DNA from: an uncultured Bacillota bacterium | Lineage (GTDB): Bacteria; Bacillota; Clostridia; Oscillospirales; Oscillospiraceae | DNA length: 56,704 bases | Direction: 5' to 3' | Assembly (NCBI GenBank): GCA_947426945.1 | Contig: CANEFX010000017.1 | Location: 1 to 56,704, forward strand | Shown here: piece after piece, positions 7,426-16,238 of the stretch | Position numbering within the stretch: position 1 is the first letter of the stretch | Layout of the letters: every line of letters starts with the position of its first letter | The notes under the pieces: model-generated | Database searches by the model: none | Told to the model about the DNA's origin: nothing | The model's input: only the letters and a program-made list of their open reading frames with translations | Position numbers and translations under genes: made by a program

Positions 7426-8715
7426 ATGGCTAAAAACACAGATAAGGCCTGTCGCAATCAGATTATTTACTCCGTTTATGTGCGCAATTACAGTCCGGAG
7501 GGTACCTTTGAGGGGGTCCGGAAGGACTTGGACCGTATCAAAGACCTGGGAACGGACATTATCTGGCTGCTCCCTATTCATCCCGTGGGGGAACAGTGCC
7601 GGAAGGGGACTCTGGGCAGTCCCTATGCCATCCGGGACTATCGGGCGGTCAACCCGGAGTATGGTACTCTGGAAGATTTCCATCGGCTGGCAGACGATAT
7701 CCACGCCAAAGGGATGAAATGCATCATCGATGTAGTATATAACCATACCGCTCCGGATTCCTGGCTGGCCCAGCACCATCCGGAGTGGTTTTACCGCAAG
7801 CCCGGCGGCGGCTTCGGCAACCGGGTGGGGGATTGGACCGATATCATTGACCTGGACTACTCCAAGCCAGAGCTGTGGGACTATCAGATCGAGACCCTGA
7901 AATACTGGGCCTCCATGGTGGACGGCTTCCGGTGCGATGTGGCGCCCCTGGTCCCCCTGGATTTCTGGCTCAGGGCCCGGGAAGAGGTGGAGGAGGTGCG
8001 GCCTGGCTGCTTCTGGCTGGCCGAATCGGTAGAACCTCCCTTTGTGAGGGAGGGCAGGGCCGACGGACTGCGGGTGCTTTCCGACTCTGAGTGCTTCCAG
8101 GCTTTTGACGCCTGCTACGACTATGATATTTTTGACGTGTTCCAGAGTTATTTGGAGGGAAAATCCTCTCTGAACCGGTATGCGGAAGCGGTAAACGGTC
8201 AGGAAGTAATCTACCCCGACAATTATGTAAAGCTGCGCTTTTTGGAGAACCATGACCGTGCCCGAGCCGCTTTTGTCATCCCGGACAGGAACGCGCTGCT
8301 GAACTGGACCGCCTTCCTCTATTTTCAGAAGGGGATTACCCTGCTCTATGCGGGCCAGGAGCGATCCTGCACCCACCGCCCGGGCCTGTTTGACAAGGAC
8401 GACATAGATTGGGCGGGGGAAGATATTTCCGGTTTTCTGAAACAGCTGGCTGGACTGAAATGCAATCCCCTGCTGACAGACAGCCGATATGAGGTCCGCG
8501 CCCTGCCCCGGGATATCCTGTATGCCTCGCACCGGAAAGGGGACCGCCGACTGGTGGGAATATTCAGTGTCCGGGGAAACAGCGCTCCGGTCCGAGTGGA
8601 CGCGGCCGACGGCTTCTACCCCAACCTTGCCAGCGGAGGCATGGTGGAGGTCTATGAGGGGATGGTAAGCTGCCAGGGTGTTCCCATCATCTTTGAGGCC
8701 TCTGGAAGAGGATAA
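7426..8715 (+). CDS. Intracellular GH13 alpha-amylase family enzyme
   Basis: The 429-residue protein lacks a signal peptide and shows the four GH13 signatures: DVVYNH (about 103-108), GFRCDVAP with nucleophile Asp near 171, WLAESVE with acid/base Glu near 200, and LENHDRAR with the third Asp near 276. It should hydrolyse or rearrange alpha-glucans or maltodextrins in the cytoplasm; the exact substrate cannot be read from sequence. Its start follows GGGAGGAAA. It stands alone, without carbohydrate transport genes, 63 bases after phoH. Confidence 0.9.
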   Translation: MAKNTDKACRNQIIYSVYVRNYSPEGTFEGVRKDLDRIKDLGTDIIWLLPIHPVGEQCRKGTLGSPYAIRDYRAVNPEYGTLEDFHRLADDIHAKGMKCIIDVVYNHTAPDSWLAQHHPEWFYRKPGGGFGNRVGDWTDIIDLDYSKPELWDYQIETLKYWASMVDGFRCDVAPLVPLDFWLRAREEVEEVRPGCFWLAESVEPPFVREGRADGLRVLSDSECFQAFDACYDYDIFDVFQSYLEGKSSLNRYAEAVNGQEVIYPDNYVKLRFLENHDRARAAFVIPDRNALLNWTAFLYFQKGITLLYAGQERSCTHRPGLFDKDDIDWAGEDISGFLKQLAGLKCNPLLTDSRYEVRALPRDILYASHRKGDRRLVGIFSVRGNSAPVRVDAADGFYPNLASGGMVEVYEGMVSCQGVPIIFEASGRG

Positions 8716-8790
8716 TGTACAAATTCTCCGTCTCCCTTATTATTTTCCGGCTGTCTGCCGATATTTAATACAAAGGGGGAGGAGTGCTTC

Positions 8791-9531
8791 ATGGGCGGTA
8801 TGAGCGTATCAGGTGTAAGCACGTATTGTCAGGGGCAGAGCATATCTGCCCAGTCCGTTGCCCCCGCGCAGGAAGAACGGAAAGCTTTGGCTGATGCCCT
8901 CAAGGAGCAGGAGGAAAGCCAGACAACTCTGGTGGAAATGATGAAGGAGGCCAGAGAGAAAGCTGAAAAACGGAAGGAACAGCTTAAACTCCCCAAGAAC
9001 AGCCAGCGGTATGGCGATGCCGCTATGCTGGCCTACTCAAAACTGGCCCGAGCCCGCAGTCTGGGGGAGGTGGATGCCGCCTCCGGCTATGCCCGGCGTC
9101 AGATTGCCCAGCTCCGGGCGGCCAAGCGCAGCGACAGCGACAACGCTCAACGTATCCAGGCGGCTATTAATCAGCTGCAGAAAGCGGTAAACCGTGCCGG
9201 ACGGAAGAAACGGGAAATCTCTCAGGAAAAGCTGGCCGCCAAGCGTCAGGCCCGGCTGGAGAAGGAGAAGCGGACTCGGGAGGCCAAGCGCCTGCGCCAT
9301 CAGCTGAGGAATCGTCAGGCCATGCGGATCATTCGGGAGTCTGGTTATCTTCGGGAAGCAGAGGTGGATAATCGCCTCCAGGACCAGCTCCAGGCTTCCC
9401 GGATGGAGATGCACCGACAAATGGAGGAGCTGTCCGACAGGACCCAAACTGCAGTAGACGCTGCAGTCCAGCAGTATGCCGCCGCTTCGGCCCAGCCGGC
9501 CCCAGCTCCGGAAATCAGCGTGGAAGCGTAA
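8791..9531 (+). CDS. Unknown coiled-coil protein
   Basis: The 246-residue protein is dominated by charged helices with heptad patterning from about residue 28 to 225 (very rich in Lys, Arg, Glu, Gln and Ala), between a Ser/Gly-rich N-terminus and an Ala/Pro-rich tail (AAASAQPAPAP). There is no signal peptide or membrane segment. GGGGGAGGAG precedes the ATG by six bases, a strong translation signal. I recognise no family. The single Cys is at position 13. A structural or nucleic-acid-binding role is possible from its basic middle (RQARLEKEKRTREAKRLRH) but is unproven. Confidence 0.75.
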   Translation: MGGMSVSGVSTYCQGQSISAQSVAPAQEERKALADALKEQEESQTTLVEMMKEAREKAEKRKEQLKLPKNSQRYGDAAMLAYSKLARARSLGEVDAASGYARRQIAQLRAAKRSDSDNAQRIQAAINQLQKAVNRAGRKKREISQEKLAAKRQARLEKEKRTREAKRLRHQLRNRQAMRIIRESGYLREAEVDNRLQDQLQASRMEMHRQMEELSDRTQTAVDAAVQQYAAASAQPAPAPEISVEA

Positions 9532-9533
9532 GA

Positions 9534-9567
9534 ACGACCGCCGTCCCCAAAACGGGACGGCGGTCGT
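9534..9567. terminator. Bidirectional terminator shared by the coiled-coil gene and rnpB
   Basis: A perfect 14-bp stem, ACGACCGCCGTCCC (9534-9547) and GGGACGGCGGTCGT (9554-9567), has a six-base loop. It starts three bases after the plus-strand stop codon and lies just beyond the 3' end of the minus-strand rnpB, so it can serve both transcripts. Confidence 0.8.
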
Positions 9568-9573
9568 TTATGG

Positions 9574-9931
9574 TACAGTAAGCCTGTAAGCCGGGTTCTG
9601 TCTTTTAAGACAGCCATCTATCTCGACGCGCCATTACTGTCGCGCTCAAGCCGCCTCCCCGGGACGGCCGGGCCGGCCTGTACGTCCCTCCACGGCGTTG
9701 CTCCGGATAGAGTTTACAGCGATGGGCACTTCCGAGCCATCGGGTGAGCTCTTACCTCGCCTTTCCATCCTTGCTCCCATCCCCAAAAGGGACGGGGGCG
9801 GTCTGTTTCTGTTGCACTTTTCCTAGGGTCGCCCCCGGCGGGTGTTACCCGTTATCCTTGCCCTGCGGAGCCCGGACTTTCCTCACAGGCGGGCCTTTCG
9901 CCCCGCCTGCGCGGCTGTCCAGCTTACTGCG
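9574..9931 (-). ncRNA. rnpB: RNase P RNA
   Basis: This is the catalytic RNA that matures tRNA 5' ends. On the minus strand the conserved core GAGGAAAGTCCGGGCTCC is at about 9867-9887, and the conserved 3' element AGAACCCGGCTTACAG is at about 9584-9599. P1 can be formed by AGTAAGC near 9922-9928 pairing with GCTTACT near 9576-9582, which fixes both ends. The length of about 358 bases is normal. Other recognisable parts are the ACAGAAACAGACC and GGTAAGAGCTCACC segments. Ends are estimated from the P1 helix and the promoter. Confidence 0.95.
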
Positions 9932-9937
9932 GAGACC

Positions 9938-9966
9938 ATCATACAGGAAAAAAACCAAGCTGTCAA
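9938..9966 (-). promoter_or_regulatory. rnpB promoter
   Basis: On the minus strand a perfect TTGACA (9961-9966), a 17-base spacer and TATGAT (9938-9943) place the start of transcription near 9931, exactly at the start of the P1 helix of rnpB. Confidence 0.88.
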
Positions 9967-9994
9967 ATACTTTGGAAAATTTTCTTGCTTTGGG

Positions 9995-10023
9995 TTGAGT
10001 ATCTTACGCAGATGTGTTAGAAT
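9995..10023 (+). promoter_or_regulatory. ddl operon promoter
   Basis: TTGAGT (9995-10000), a 17-base spacer and TAGAAT (10018-10023) lie 59 bases before the ddl start. The promoter is divergent from the rnpB promoter, whose -35 box is only about 30 bases away. It probably drives a long run of genes reaching toward 20894. Confidence 0.75.
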
Positions 10024-10081
10024 ATAGTATTATGGTAAAATGTGATTGTTATGCCCTAAACTTCCATAATGAGGTGTCAAA

Positions 10082-11131
10082 ATGAAAATATTAGTATTAG
10101 CGGGTGGTCTGAGCCCGGAGCGCAATGTCTCCCTTTCCTCGGGAGCTATGGTATGCGAGGCTTTGCGCAAACGGGGGCATCAGGTAGCGCTGATGGATTT
10201 GTTCTACGGCTTGGATGGGGCTGTGTCCGGCAACGGATTGTATGTTGCGCCTATCCCCGATTCTTTTAAACAGGTGGCCCGCATGGCGCCCGATCTGGAG
10301 CAGGTACGCTCACGCCGGGGAGATGACAGCCCCTCGGCCATTGGGCCGGGGGTCCTTGAGATGTGCGCCGGCGCAGACATGGTCTATCTGGCGCTCCACG
10401 GGATCTGCGGCGAGGATGGCCGCATCCAAGCTGCGCTGGATCTGCTTGGCGTGCCTTACACCGGTTCCGGCTGCTTGGGTTCCGCTATTGCCATGGATAA
10501 GGATTTGACTAAACGGCTGGTAGCGGATAAGGTAAAGACGCCCCGGTGGGAGACAGTCACCGTTACGGAGGAGAATCTGGAGGAGCTGGCCGGGCGGATT
10601 AAGCCCCCTGTGGTGGTAAAACCTATTGCCAGCGGTTCTTCCATTGGAGTATACATTGCTAAAAACCAGGCTGAACTGAAAAGGGCTCTGAATGAAAGTG
10701 CCAGGCTGGGCGGCCGTACTGTTATCGAGGACTACATCCAGGGGCGTGAGATTCAGGTGGCGGTGCTGGATGGGAAGGCGCTGCCCTCTATTGAGATTAT
10801 TCCCAGGGAGGGCTTTTACGACTATGCCAACAAATACCAGCCCGGCGCAGCTAAAGAGATATGCCCTGCCCGCATTTCGTCTGCACTGGAGAAGGCCGTA
10901 GGCGATGCGGCTCTCACTGTGTTTGAAACCATCGGCCTGTCCGTCTACGCCCGTGCTGACTTCATTATCTCGCAGGATGGCACCCCCTATTTCCTTGAAA
11001 TCAACACCCTGCCCGGTATGACTCCCACCAGCTTGGTACCCCAGGAGGCCGCCGCCGCAGGTATGGATTACGGCACATTGTGCGAGACTATTATCCAGAA
11101 ATCGTTGGAGGCCCGCAAGGAGGGACTGTAA
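10082..11131 (+). CDS. ddl: D-alanine--D-alanine ligase
   Basis: This cytoplasmic ATP-grasp enzyme makes the D-Ala-D-Ala dipeptide for peptidoglycan. The 349-residue protein shows the N-terminal LAGGLSPERNVSLSSG motif, LHGICGEDGRIQAALDLLGVPYTGSG, the ATP-grasp core (KPIASGSSIGVYIAK) and the C-terminal metal/substrate signature EINTLPGMTPTSLVPQEA. GAGGTG precedes the ATG. murF starts on the base after its stop codon, so substrate synthesis and attachment are translated together. Confidence 0.96.
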   Translation: MKILVLAGGLSPERNVSLSSGAMVCEALRKRGHQVALMDLFYGLDGAVSGNGLYVAPIPDSFKQVARMAPDLEQVRSRRGDDSPSAIGPGVLEMCAGADMVYLALHGICGEDGRIQAALDLLGVPYTGSGCLGSAIAMDKDLTKRLVADKVKTPRWETVTVTEENLEELAGRIKPPVVVKPIASGSSIGVYIAKNQAELKRALNESARLGGRTVIEDYIQGREIQVAVLDGKALPSIEIIPREGFYDYANKYQPGAAKEICPARISSALEKAVGDAALTVFETIGLSVYARADFIISQDGTPYFLEINTLPGMTPTSLVPQEAAAAGMDYGTLCETIIQKSLEARKEGL

Positions 11132-12523
11132 ATGGAGACCATCACACTCTCTGAGCTGCTGAAAGCGGTAAACGGGCGGCTTCTGGATGGGTTTGACCGT
11201 CTGGATACCCCTGTTTTCCAAGTGGAGACAGACAGCCGGTCCATTCATCCCGGCACGCTGTTTATTCCCCTGGTAGGGGAGCGGTTCGACGGACACGTTT
11301 ACCTCAACTCAGCGCTGGAGGGGGGGGCTGCGGGCTGTCTTACCGCCCGGGAGCAGGAGTGCCGCCTGCCCGGAAAGTACTATGTGAAGGTGGATGACAC
11401 CGAAAAAGCTTTGGGCCGTCTGGCCGCCTGGTACAGGGACCGTTTTCCCATTCCTTTTATTGGGGTGACGGGCAGCGTGGGAAAAACTACTGTCAAGGAT
11501 ATGCTGGCCGCTGTTTTAGGCGTGAAATATAAAGTGCTCAAGACTGAAGGGAATCACAACAACAATGTGGGCCTGCCCCTGACCCTGCTGAATCTGGATT
11601 CACGTTATGAGCTGGCCGTACTGGAGATGGGGATGGACAAATTCGGGGAGATCAATTATCTGGCCGGTATTGTCAGACCTGATGTGGGGATTATCACCAA
11701 TATTGGAGACGCCCATATTGAGCGGCTGGGCAGCCGGGAAAACATCCTGAAAGCCAAATGTGAGCTGTTACCCCATATACAAAAGGACGGACTGGTTATG
11801 CTCAACGGTGACGATCCTCTGCTACTCCGTCTGAGGGACAAAACCCCGGTCCCGGCTGTCTTCTTTGGACAGGGGGAGGGATGCGTCTACCGGGCGCAGG
11901 TCACCGGAGGAGATGGCGTCAGCCACATCCACTGCCGCATTACCACCCCCGTTATGGACCGGGAGGTCAAAATCCCCGCATTGGGGGAGCATATGGTCTA
12001 CCCGGCCTTGATTGCTGCGGTAGTAGGAGAGCGGTTTGGGCTTACGCCGGACCAGATTGAGCGGGGCATCGGACAATTTGTCCCCACACGGATGCGGATG
12101 AACATTCTCCACCGGGGAAGCGGGATTACCATTCTGGATGATACCTATAACGCCAACCCCCAGTCGATGCGCGCGGCGGTAAGTGTGCTGGCTGACAGCC
12201 AGAGCAGCTATAAGGTGGCAATTTTGGGGGACATGCTGGAGCTGGGACCCTTTGCCCCTGCCCTCCACGCCGGCGTGGGAGAATATCTGGGCGAGGCCGG
12301 CGTCGGCTGTCTGGTGGCTGTTGGGCAGCTGGCGGAACATATTGCCCAAGGGGCCCGGGATTCCGGTGTTCCAGTGGTGATCTGCTGCCGGAACAGCGAG
12401 GAGGCCAAAGCCGTTCTGCCCCAGGTGGTTCGTCCAGACTGTACCGTGCTGGTAAAGGCATCTCGAGGCATGAGGCTGGAGGAACTTACCGCCCGGCTGC
12501 TGGAGCTGACAGCAGAAGGGTAA
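11132..12523 (+). CDS. murF: UDP-N-acetylmuramoyl-tripeptide--D-alanyl-D-alanine ligase
   Basis: This enzyme adds the D-Ala-D-Ala made by Ddl to the UDP-MurNAc-tripeptide, the last cytoplasmic step of the stem peptide. The 463-residue protein has the Mur ligase ATP site GVTGSVGKTT (about 111-120), KTEGNHNNNVGLPLTLL, and the C-terminal ILDDTYNANPQSM motif. The start codon directly abuts the ddl stop (zero-base gap). AAGGAGGG within the end of ddl acts as its ribosome binding site. Confidence 0.96.
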   Translation: METITLSELLKAVNGRLLDGFDRLDTPVFQVETDSRSIHPGTLFIPLVGERFDGHVYLNSALEGGAAGCLTAREQECRLPGKYYVKVDDTEKALGRLAAWYRDRFPIPFIGVTGSVGKTTVKDMLAAVLGVKYKVLKTEGNHNNNVGLPLTLLNLDSRYELAVLEMGMDKFGEINYLAGIVRPDVGIITNIGDAHIERLGSRENILKAKCELLPHIQKDGLVMLNGDDPLLLRLRDKTPVPAVFFGQGEGCVYRAQVTGGDGVSHIHCRITTPVMDREVKIPALGEHMVYPALIAAVVGERFGLTPDQIERGIGQFVPTRMRMNILHRGSGITILDDTYNANPQSMRAAVSVLADSQSSYKVAILGDMLELGPFAPALHAGVGEYLGEAGVGCLVAVGQLAEHIAQGARDSGVPVVICCRNSEEAKAVLPQVVRPDCTVLVKASRGMRLEELTARLLELTAEG

Positions 12524-12548
12524 ATATAGAGTAAACGAGGACCCTGAA

Positions 12549-14483
12549 ATGATAGATATATCCGTATCCGGCCTTGTGAAGGAGTTTGAGGTCGGAAAAA
12601 GAATATTGGACGGATTGACCTTCCAGGTAGACTCCGGCGAGCGGGTAGGGCTGCTGGGCCCCAATGGCTGCGGCAAAACCACTCTTCTCCGCATTCTAAC
12701 TGGAGAGGTCCATCCTGACGAGGGAGATATCGTCATCGCTCCTGGCAAGCAGATGGGGCTGATCTCCCAGATTCCTGTCTATCCGGCGGGCTATACCGTG
12801 GAGGATGTGCTGGACACTGCTTTCGCCCCTCTCCGCAGGATGGAGGAAGAGATGAACGCCCTGTCCCGGCGGATGGAGGAAGGAGAAAGTGATTTAGCTT
12901 TACTGTCCAGATACGATAAGCTTTCAGCCGCGTTCCAAAGCGGAGGCGGCTATGAGACCGACACCAATAAGAACAAGGTGTGCAATGGTCTTTCCATTCC
13001 CCGGGAAATGCGGGAACGGCTCTTTGATATGCTGTCCGGCGGAGAAAAGACCCGGGTCAATCTGGCTCGGCTTATTCTGGAGGATACCGATATCCTCCTG
13101 CTGGACGAGCCCACAAACCACCTTGATCTTCGGGCCACCGAGTGGCTGGAGGAGTATCTGGAGAAATTTAAGGGCACCGTCCTGGCTATCTCCCACGACC
13201 GCTATTTTTTGGACAAGGTAGTACACCGCGTTGTGGAAATTCAGGAGGGAAAAGCGGAGTTTTATGCGGGAAATTACAGCTTTTACGCCGTGGAAAAGGA
13301 GCGACGGTATGAGGAGAAGCTGAAACAGTATGAAAAGGAGCAGGCCAAGATTCAGCAGCTGGAAAAAGCGGCGGAGCAACTGCGCATCTGGGCTTATTCG
13401 GGCAACGACAAAATTTTCAAGCGGGCGCAGTCCATGGAGAAGCGTATCGAGCGCATCCGACAGACGGACAAGCCAAAAAAGGACCGGAAGATGGAGGTCC
13501 GCTTCGGTGAGCGGGAATTCCGTGGGGACGAAGTACTGTCCATTAAGAATCTGGAGAAGGGCTTTGGCGGAAGGACGCTGTTCGCCGGCATCAACCTGGA
13601 GGTCGAGGGCGGTGAGCGCATTGCCCTGCTGGGAGACAACGGCGCGGGAAAATCCACCCTTATTAAAATTATCATGGAGGAGGAGGAGCCGGACGGCGGA
13701 AAACTGAGAAAGGGCCCCACTGTAAAAGTAGGTTATCTGCCCCAGATCATCCACTTCGAGCATCCGGAACGCACTCTGGTGGATACTATGCTTTACGATC
13801 TGGACTGTACCGCACAGACTGCCCGGAACCGGCTGGCCTCCTTTAAATTTCGGGGTGAGGACGTGTTCAAACCGGTATCCGCCCTGTCCGGCGGGGAACA
13901 GTCCCGGTTGCGGCTTTGTATGCTCATGGACAGCAAGATTAACCTCCTGATCCTGGATGAGCCCACCAACCACCTGGACATCCAGAGTAGGGAGTGGATT
14001 GAGGAAGCGGTGGAAGACTATGAAGGGAATCTGCTGTTCGTCTCTCACGACCGGTACTTTATCGACCGCTTTGCCACCCGCATCTGGATGCTGGCAGACG
14101 GGAAGATTACCGACTTCAAAGGGACCTATCAGGAGTACTTGTCCGTCAAGGAGAAAGGACGGCTGGATGCTGTCCACAGCGTCCAACCCTCAAAAGGACA
14201 AGGAAAACCTGCAAGGGACGACCTTTGTGCCGTCTCGGAAAAAAGAAACAAGCGTCCCGGCGGTACCAAGAACCTGGAGAAGGAGGTCAGCGCCGCTGAG
14301 CGGGCGGTAGCCGGGGCGGAAGAGAAGATGTATGATTTGGAACTGGCCATCCAAGAGGCATCGGCGGACTATTTGAAGCTTCAGGAGCTGTACCAGCAGC
14401 GAGAGGCCCTGGAGGATGAACTTGCCCGTCTGTACGCACAGTGGGAACGGCTGACGGCAGACCTGGAGGAGGCGCGGGGATGA
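12549..14483 (+). CDS. ABC-F type ATP-binding protein
   Basis: Two ATP-binding cassettes in one chain without membrane segments define the ABC-F family, which acts on ribosomes. The first Walker A is GPNGCGKTT (about 37-45) with LSGGEKTRVNLARL and LLLDEPTNHLD. The second is GDNGAGKST (about 361-369) with LSGGEQSRLRLCML and LILDEPTNHLD. A charged linker (about 240-325) joins them, and a coiled-coil C-terminus (about 570-640) resembles Uup/YdiF-type members. At 644 residues it fits the housekeeping group. An antibiotic-resistance role cannot be excluded but nothing here points to it. Confidence 0.92.
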   Translation: MIDISVSGLVKEFEVGKRILDGLTFQVDSGERVGLLGPNGCGKTTLLRILTGEVHPDEGDIVIAPGKQMGLISQIPVYPAGYTVEDVLDTAFAPLRRMEEEMNALSRRMEEGESDLALLSRYDKLSAAFQSGGGYETDTNKNKVCNGLSIPREMRERLFDMLSGGEKTRVNLARLILEDTDILLLDEPTNHLDLRATEWLEEYLEKFKGTVLAISHDRYFLDKVVHRVVEIQEGKAEFYAGNYSFYAVEKERRYEEKLKQYEKEQAKIQQLEKAAEQLRIWAYSGNDKIFKRAQSMEKRIERIRQTDKPKKDRKMEVRFGEREFRGDEVLSIKNLEKGFGGRTLFAGINLEVEGGERIALLGDNGAGKSTLIKIIMEEEEPDGGKLRKGPTVKVGYLPQIIHFEHPERTLVDTMLYDLDCTAQTARNRLASFKFRGEDVFKPVSALSGGEQSRLRLCMLMDSKINLLILDEPTNHLDIQSREWIEEAVEDYEGNLLFVSHDRYFIDRFATRIWMLADGKITDFKGTYQEYLSVKEKGRLDAVHSVQPSKGQGKPARDDLCAVSEKRNKRPGGTKNLEKEVSAAERAVAGAEEKMYDLELAIQEASADYLKLQELYQQREALEDELARLYAQWERLTADLEEARG

Positions 14484-15118
14484 GCGATCAGAAGTCAAAA
14501 ATAGAAGTAGCAAGCTATAAGGGAAAGCGGCTTCACCCCATCCTCAAGATTTTCCTGACCTTGATTCTGACCGGTATGCTGGTGTTCGGCGCTCTGCTGG
14601 GCCAGGTGCTTGGCGGAGCCCACGACGACATTAACGGCAGCCCCCAGGTGATGATTATATTGGGCTGTAAGCTGGAGGAATGGGGCCCGTCCTGGATGCT
14701 TCAGGATCGGCTGGACAAAGCGCTGGAGTATTTAAAGGACCACCCTGATACAATGGTAGTGACGTCCGGCGGGCAGGGAGACAACGAGCCGGATACCGAG
14801 GCTCAGGGTATGGCGAACTATCTGGTGAGCCACGGTTTTAATCGGGACAATCTTATCCTGGAGACCATGTCTCACAACACCTGGCAGAATCTGACCTACA
14901 GTGCCCAACACTTGGAGGAGGCCGGAATCAGTCTGACGGAAGGCGTGGTGATCGTCTCCAACGGTTTTCACCTTACCCGGGCCAAAATGCTGGCCGGACG
15001 GGTGGGCTTCGAAAACGTGTCCACTCTGGCCGCTCCCTCCAGCCACATACCCTCCCGGCTGAAGATGTACATCCGGGAACCTATCGCTCTGGTAAAATCC
15101 TTTGTGCTGGACAGGTGA
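14480..15118 (+). CDS. DUF218 (YdcF-like) membrane-anchored protein
   Basis: The 212-residue protein has one N-terminal membrane helix (about 20-45) followed by a DUF218 domain: MIILGCKLEEWGPSWMLQDRLDKAL, VTSGGQGDNEPDTEAQGMANYL, SHNTWQNL and VSNGFHLTRAKMLA are the characteristic segments. The family includes SanA/YdcF proteins linked to envelope integrity; the reaction is unknown. The ATG at 14480 overlaps the ABC-F stop (ATGA), so the two are coupled. Confidence 0.9.
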   Translation: MSDQKSKIEVASYKGKRLHPILKIFLTLILTGMLVFGALLGQVLGGAHDDINGSPQVMIILGCKLEEWGPSWMLQDRLDKALEYLKDHPDTMVVTSGGQGDNEPDTEAQGMANYLVSHGFNRDNLILETMSHNTWQNLTYSAQHLEEAGISLTEGVVIVSNGFHLTRAKMLAGRVGFENVSTLAAPSSHIPSRLKMYIREPIALVKSFVLDR

Positions 15119-15122
15119 TTCT

Positions 15123-16181
15123 ATGTTAGACAAGCTGAATTCAATTGAAGCGAGATACTCCCAAATCGAGGCCAGGCTGGGTGTGGCGGAGACTTACGAT
15201 GATCCGGAACTCGTGGCCAGGCTGAATAAGGAACAGGCAGAGCTCCAGCCCTTGGTAGAGACCTTTCGGACCTACCAAAAAACTTTGGACACGAAAGCCC
15301 AGGCGGAAGAGATGACATCCGATCCGGAATTGAAGGAGCTGGCTCAGGAAGAATACCAGCAGGCACTGGATGACCTGCACCGCCTGGAACACGAGTTGCA
15401 GATTCTCCTTCTCCCCAGGGACCCAAACGACGGAAAAAATGTCATTGTGGAGATTCGCGCCGGGGTGGGCGGAGAAGAAGCGGCCCTATTTGCCCACTCC
15501 CTGTTCCGGATGTACGTGATGTACGCCGAGTCCAAAGGATGGCATGCCGAGATGGACTCCGCCAGCGAGACCGAGCTGGGAGGCATTAAGGAAATCGTCT
15601 TTACAGTGGAGGGAAACGGGGCTTGGTCCCGTTTCAAGTTTGAGAGTGGCGTTCATCGGGTCCAGCGGGTACCCGAGACCGAATCCGGCGGCCGGGTCCA
15701 CACCTCCACAGTGACGGTGGCTGTCCTGCCCGAGATGGAGACGGCAGACATTCAGCTCAATCCGGCGGATATTGAGATGCAGGTGTTTCGCTCCTCCGGA
15801 GCAGGAGGCCAGCATGTCAACAAAACTTCTTCTGCCGTACGGCTGATCCACAAGCCTACCGGCACAGTGGTGGAATGCCAGCAGGAGCGCAGCCAGTTCC
15901 AGAACCGGGACAAGGCCATGCGCATTCTGGCCTCCCGGCTGTATGAGGCAGAGCAGGAGAAAATTTCCAGTGAGTACACCCAGCAGCGACGCAGCCAAGT
16001 GGGTTCCGGCATGAGAAACGAACGCATCCGCACCTATAATTTTCCACAGGGCCGGGTCACCGACCACCGCATTGGCCTGACTCTGTATAAAATAGATCAG
16101 GTGATGGACGGGGAACTGGATGAAATTATTGACGCGCTGGCCGCCGACCACCAGGCAGATTTATTAAAAAGCGCCCGGTAA
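15123..16181 (+). CDS. prfA: Peptide chain release factor 1
   Basis: This factor ends translation at UAA and UAG. The 352-residue protein carries the stop-codon reading motif as PET in RVPETESGGRVHTS (about 182-184) and the catalytic GGQ in SSGAGGQHVNKTSSAVR (about 229-231). The ATG at 15123 is close to the DUF218 stop at 15118. Nearby HemK/PrmC, the usual GGQ methylase partner, is not seen, but a Sua5-type gene lies two genes on, as in many Firmicutes prfA neighbourhoods. Confidence 0.97.
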   Translation: MLDKLNSIEARYSQIEARLGVAETYDDPELVARLNKEQAELQPLVETFRTYQKTLDTKAQAEEMTSDPELKELAQEEYQQALDDLHRLEHELQILLLPRDPNDGKNVIVEIRAGVGGEEAALFAHSLFRMYVMYAESKGWHAEMDSASETELGGIKEIVFTVEGNGAWSRFKFESGVHRVQRVPETESGGRVHTSTVTVAVLPEMETADIQLNPADIEMQVFRSSGAGGQHVNKTSSAVRLIHKPTGTVVECQQERSQFQNRDKAMRILASRLYEAEQEKISSEYTQQRRSQVGSGMRNERIRTYNFPQGRVTDHRIGLTLYKIDQVMDGELDEIIDALAADHQADLLKSAR

Positions 16182-16186
16182 AGAGC

Positions 16187-16201
16187 GGCGGCCGCGCCGC
16201 C
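16187..16201 (+). other. GC-rich hairpin between prfA and the 85-residue gene
   Basis: GGCGGC (16187-16192) and GCCGCC (16196-16201) form a six-pair stem with a three-base loop right after the prfA stop. There is no U-tract, so it may be a processing or stabilising hairpin rather than a terminator. Confidence 0.4.
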
Positions 16202-16238
16202 CTTATCCAAACTGCCGTATATTAAGGAGACGATTAAC

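Noticed and set aside
12924..14186. Minus-strand open frame of 420 codons over the ABC-F gene
   Set aside because: The plus strand has two perfect ATPase cassettes; the minus frame is a GC-driven shadow.
14129..14513. Minus-strand small frames across the ABC-F and DUF218 junction
   Set aside because: They lie within clear plus-strand genes and lack translation signals.
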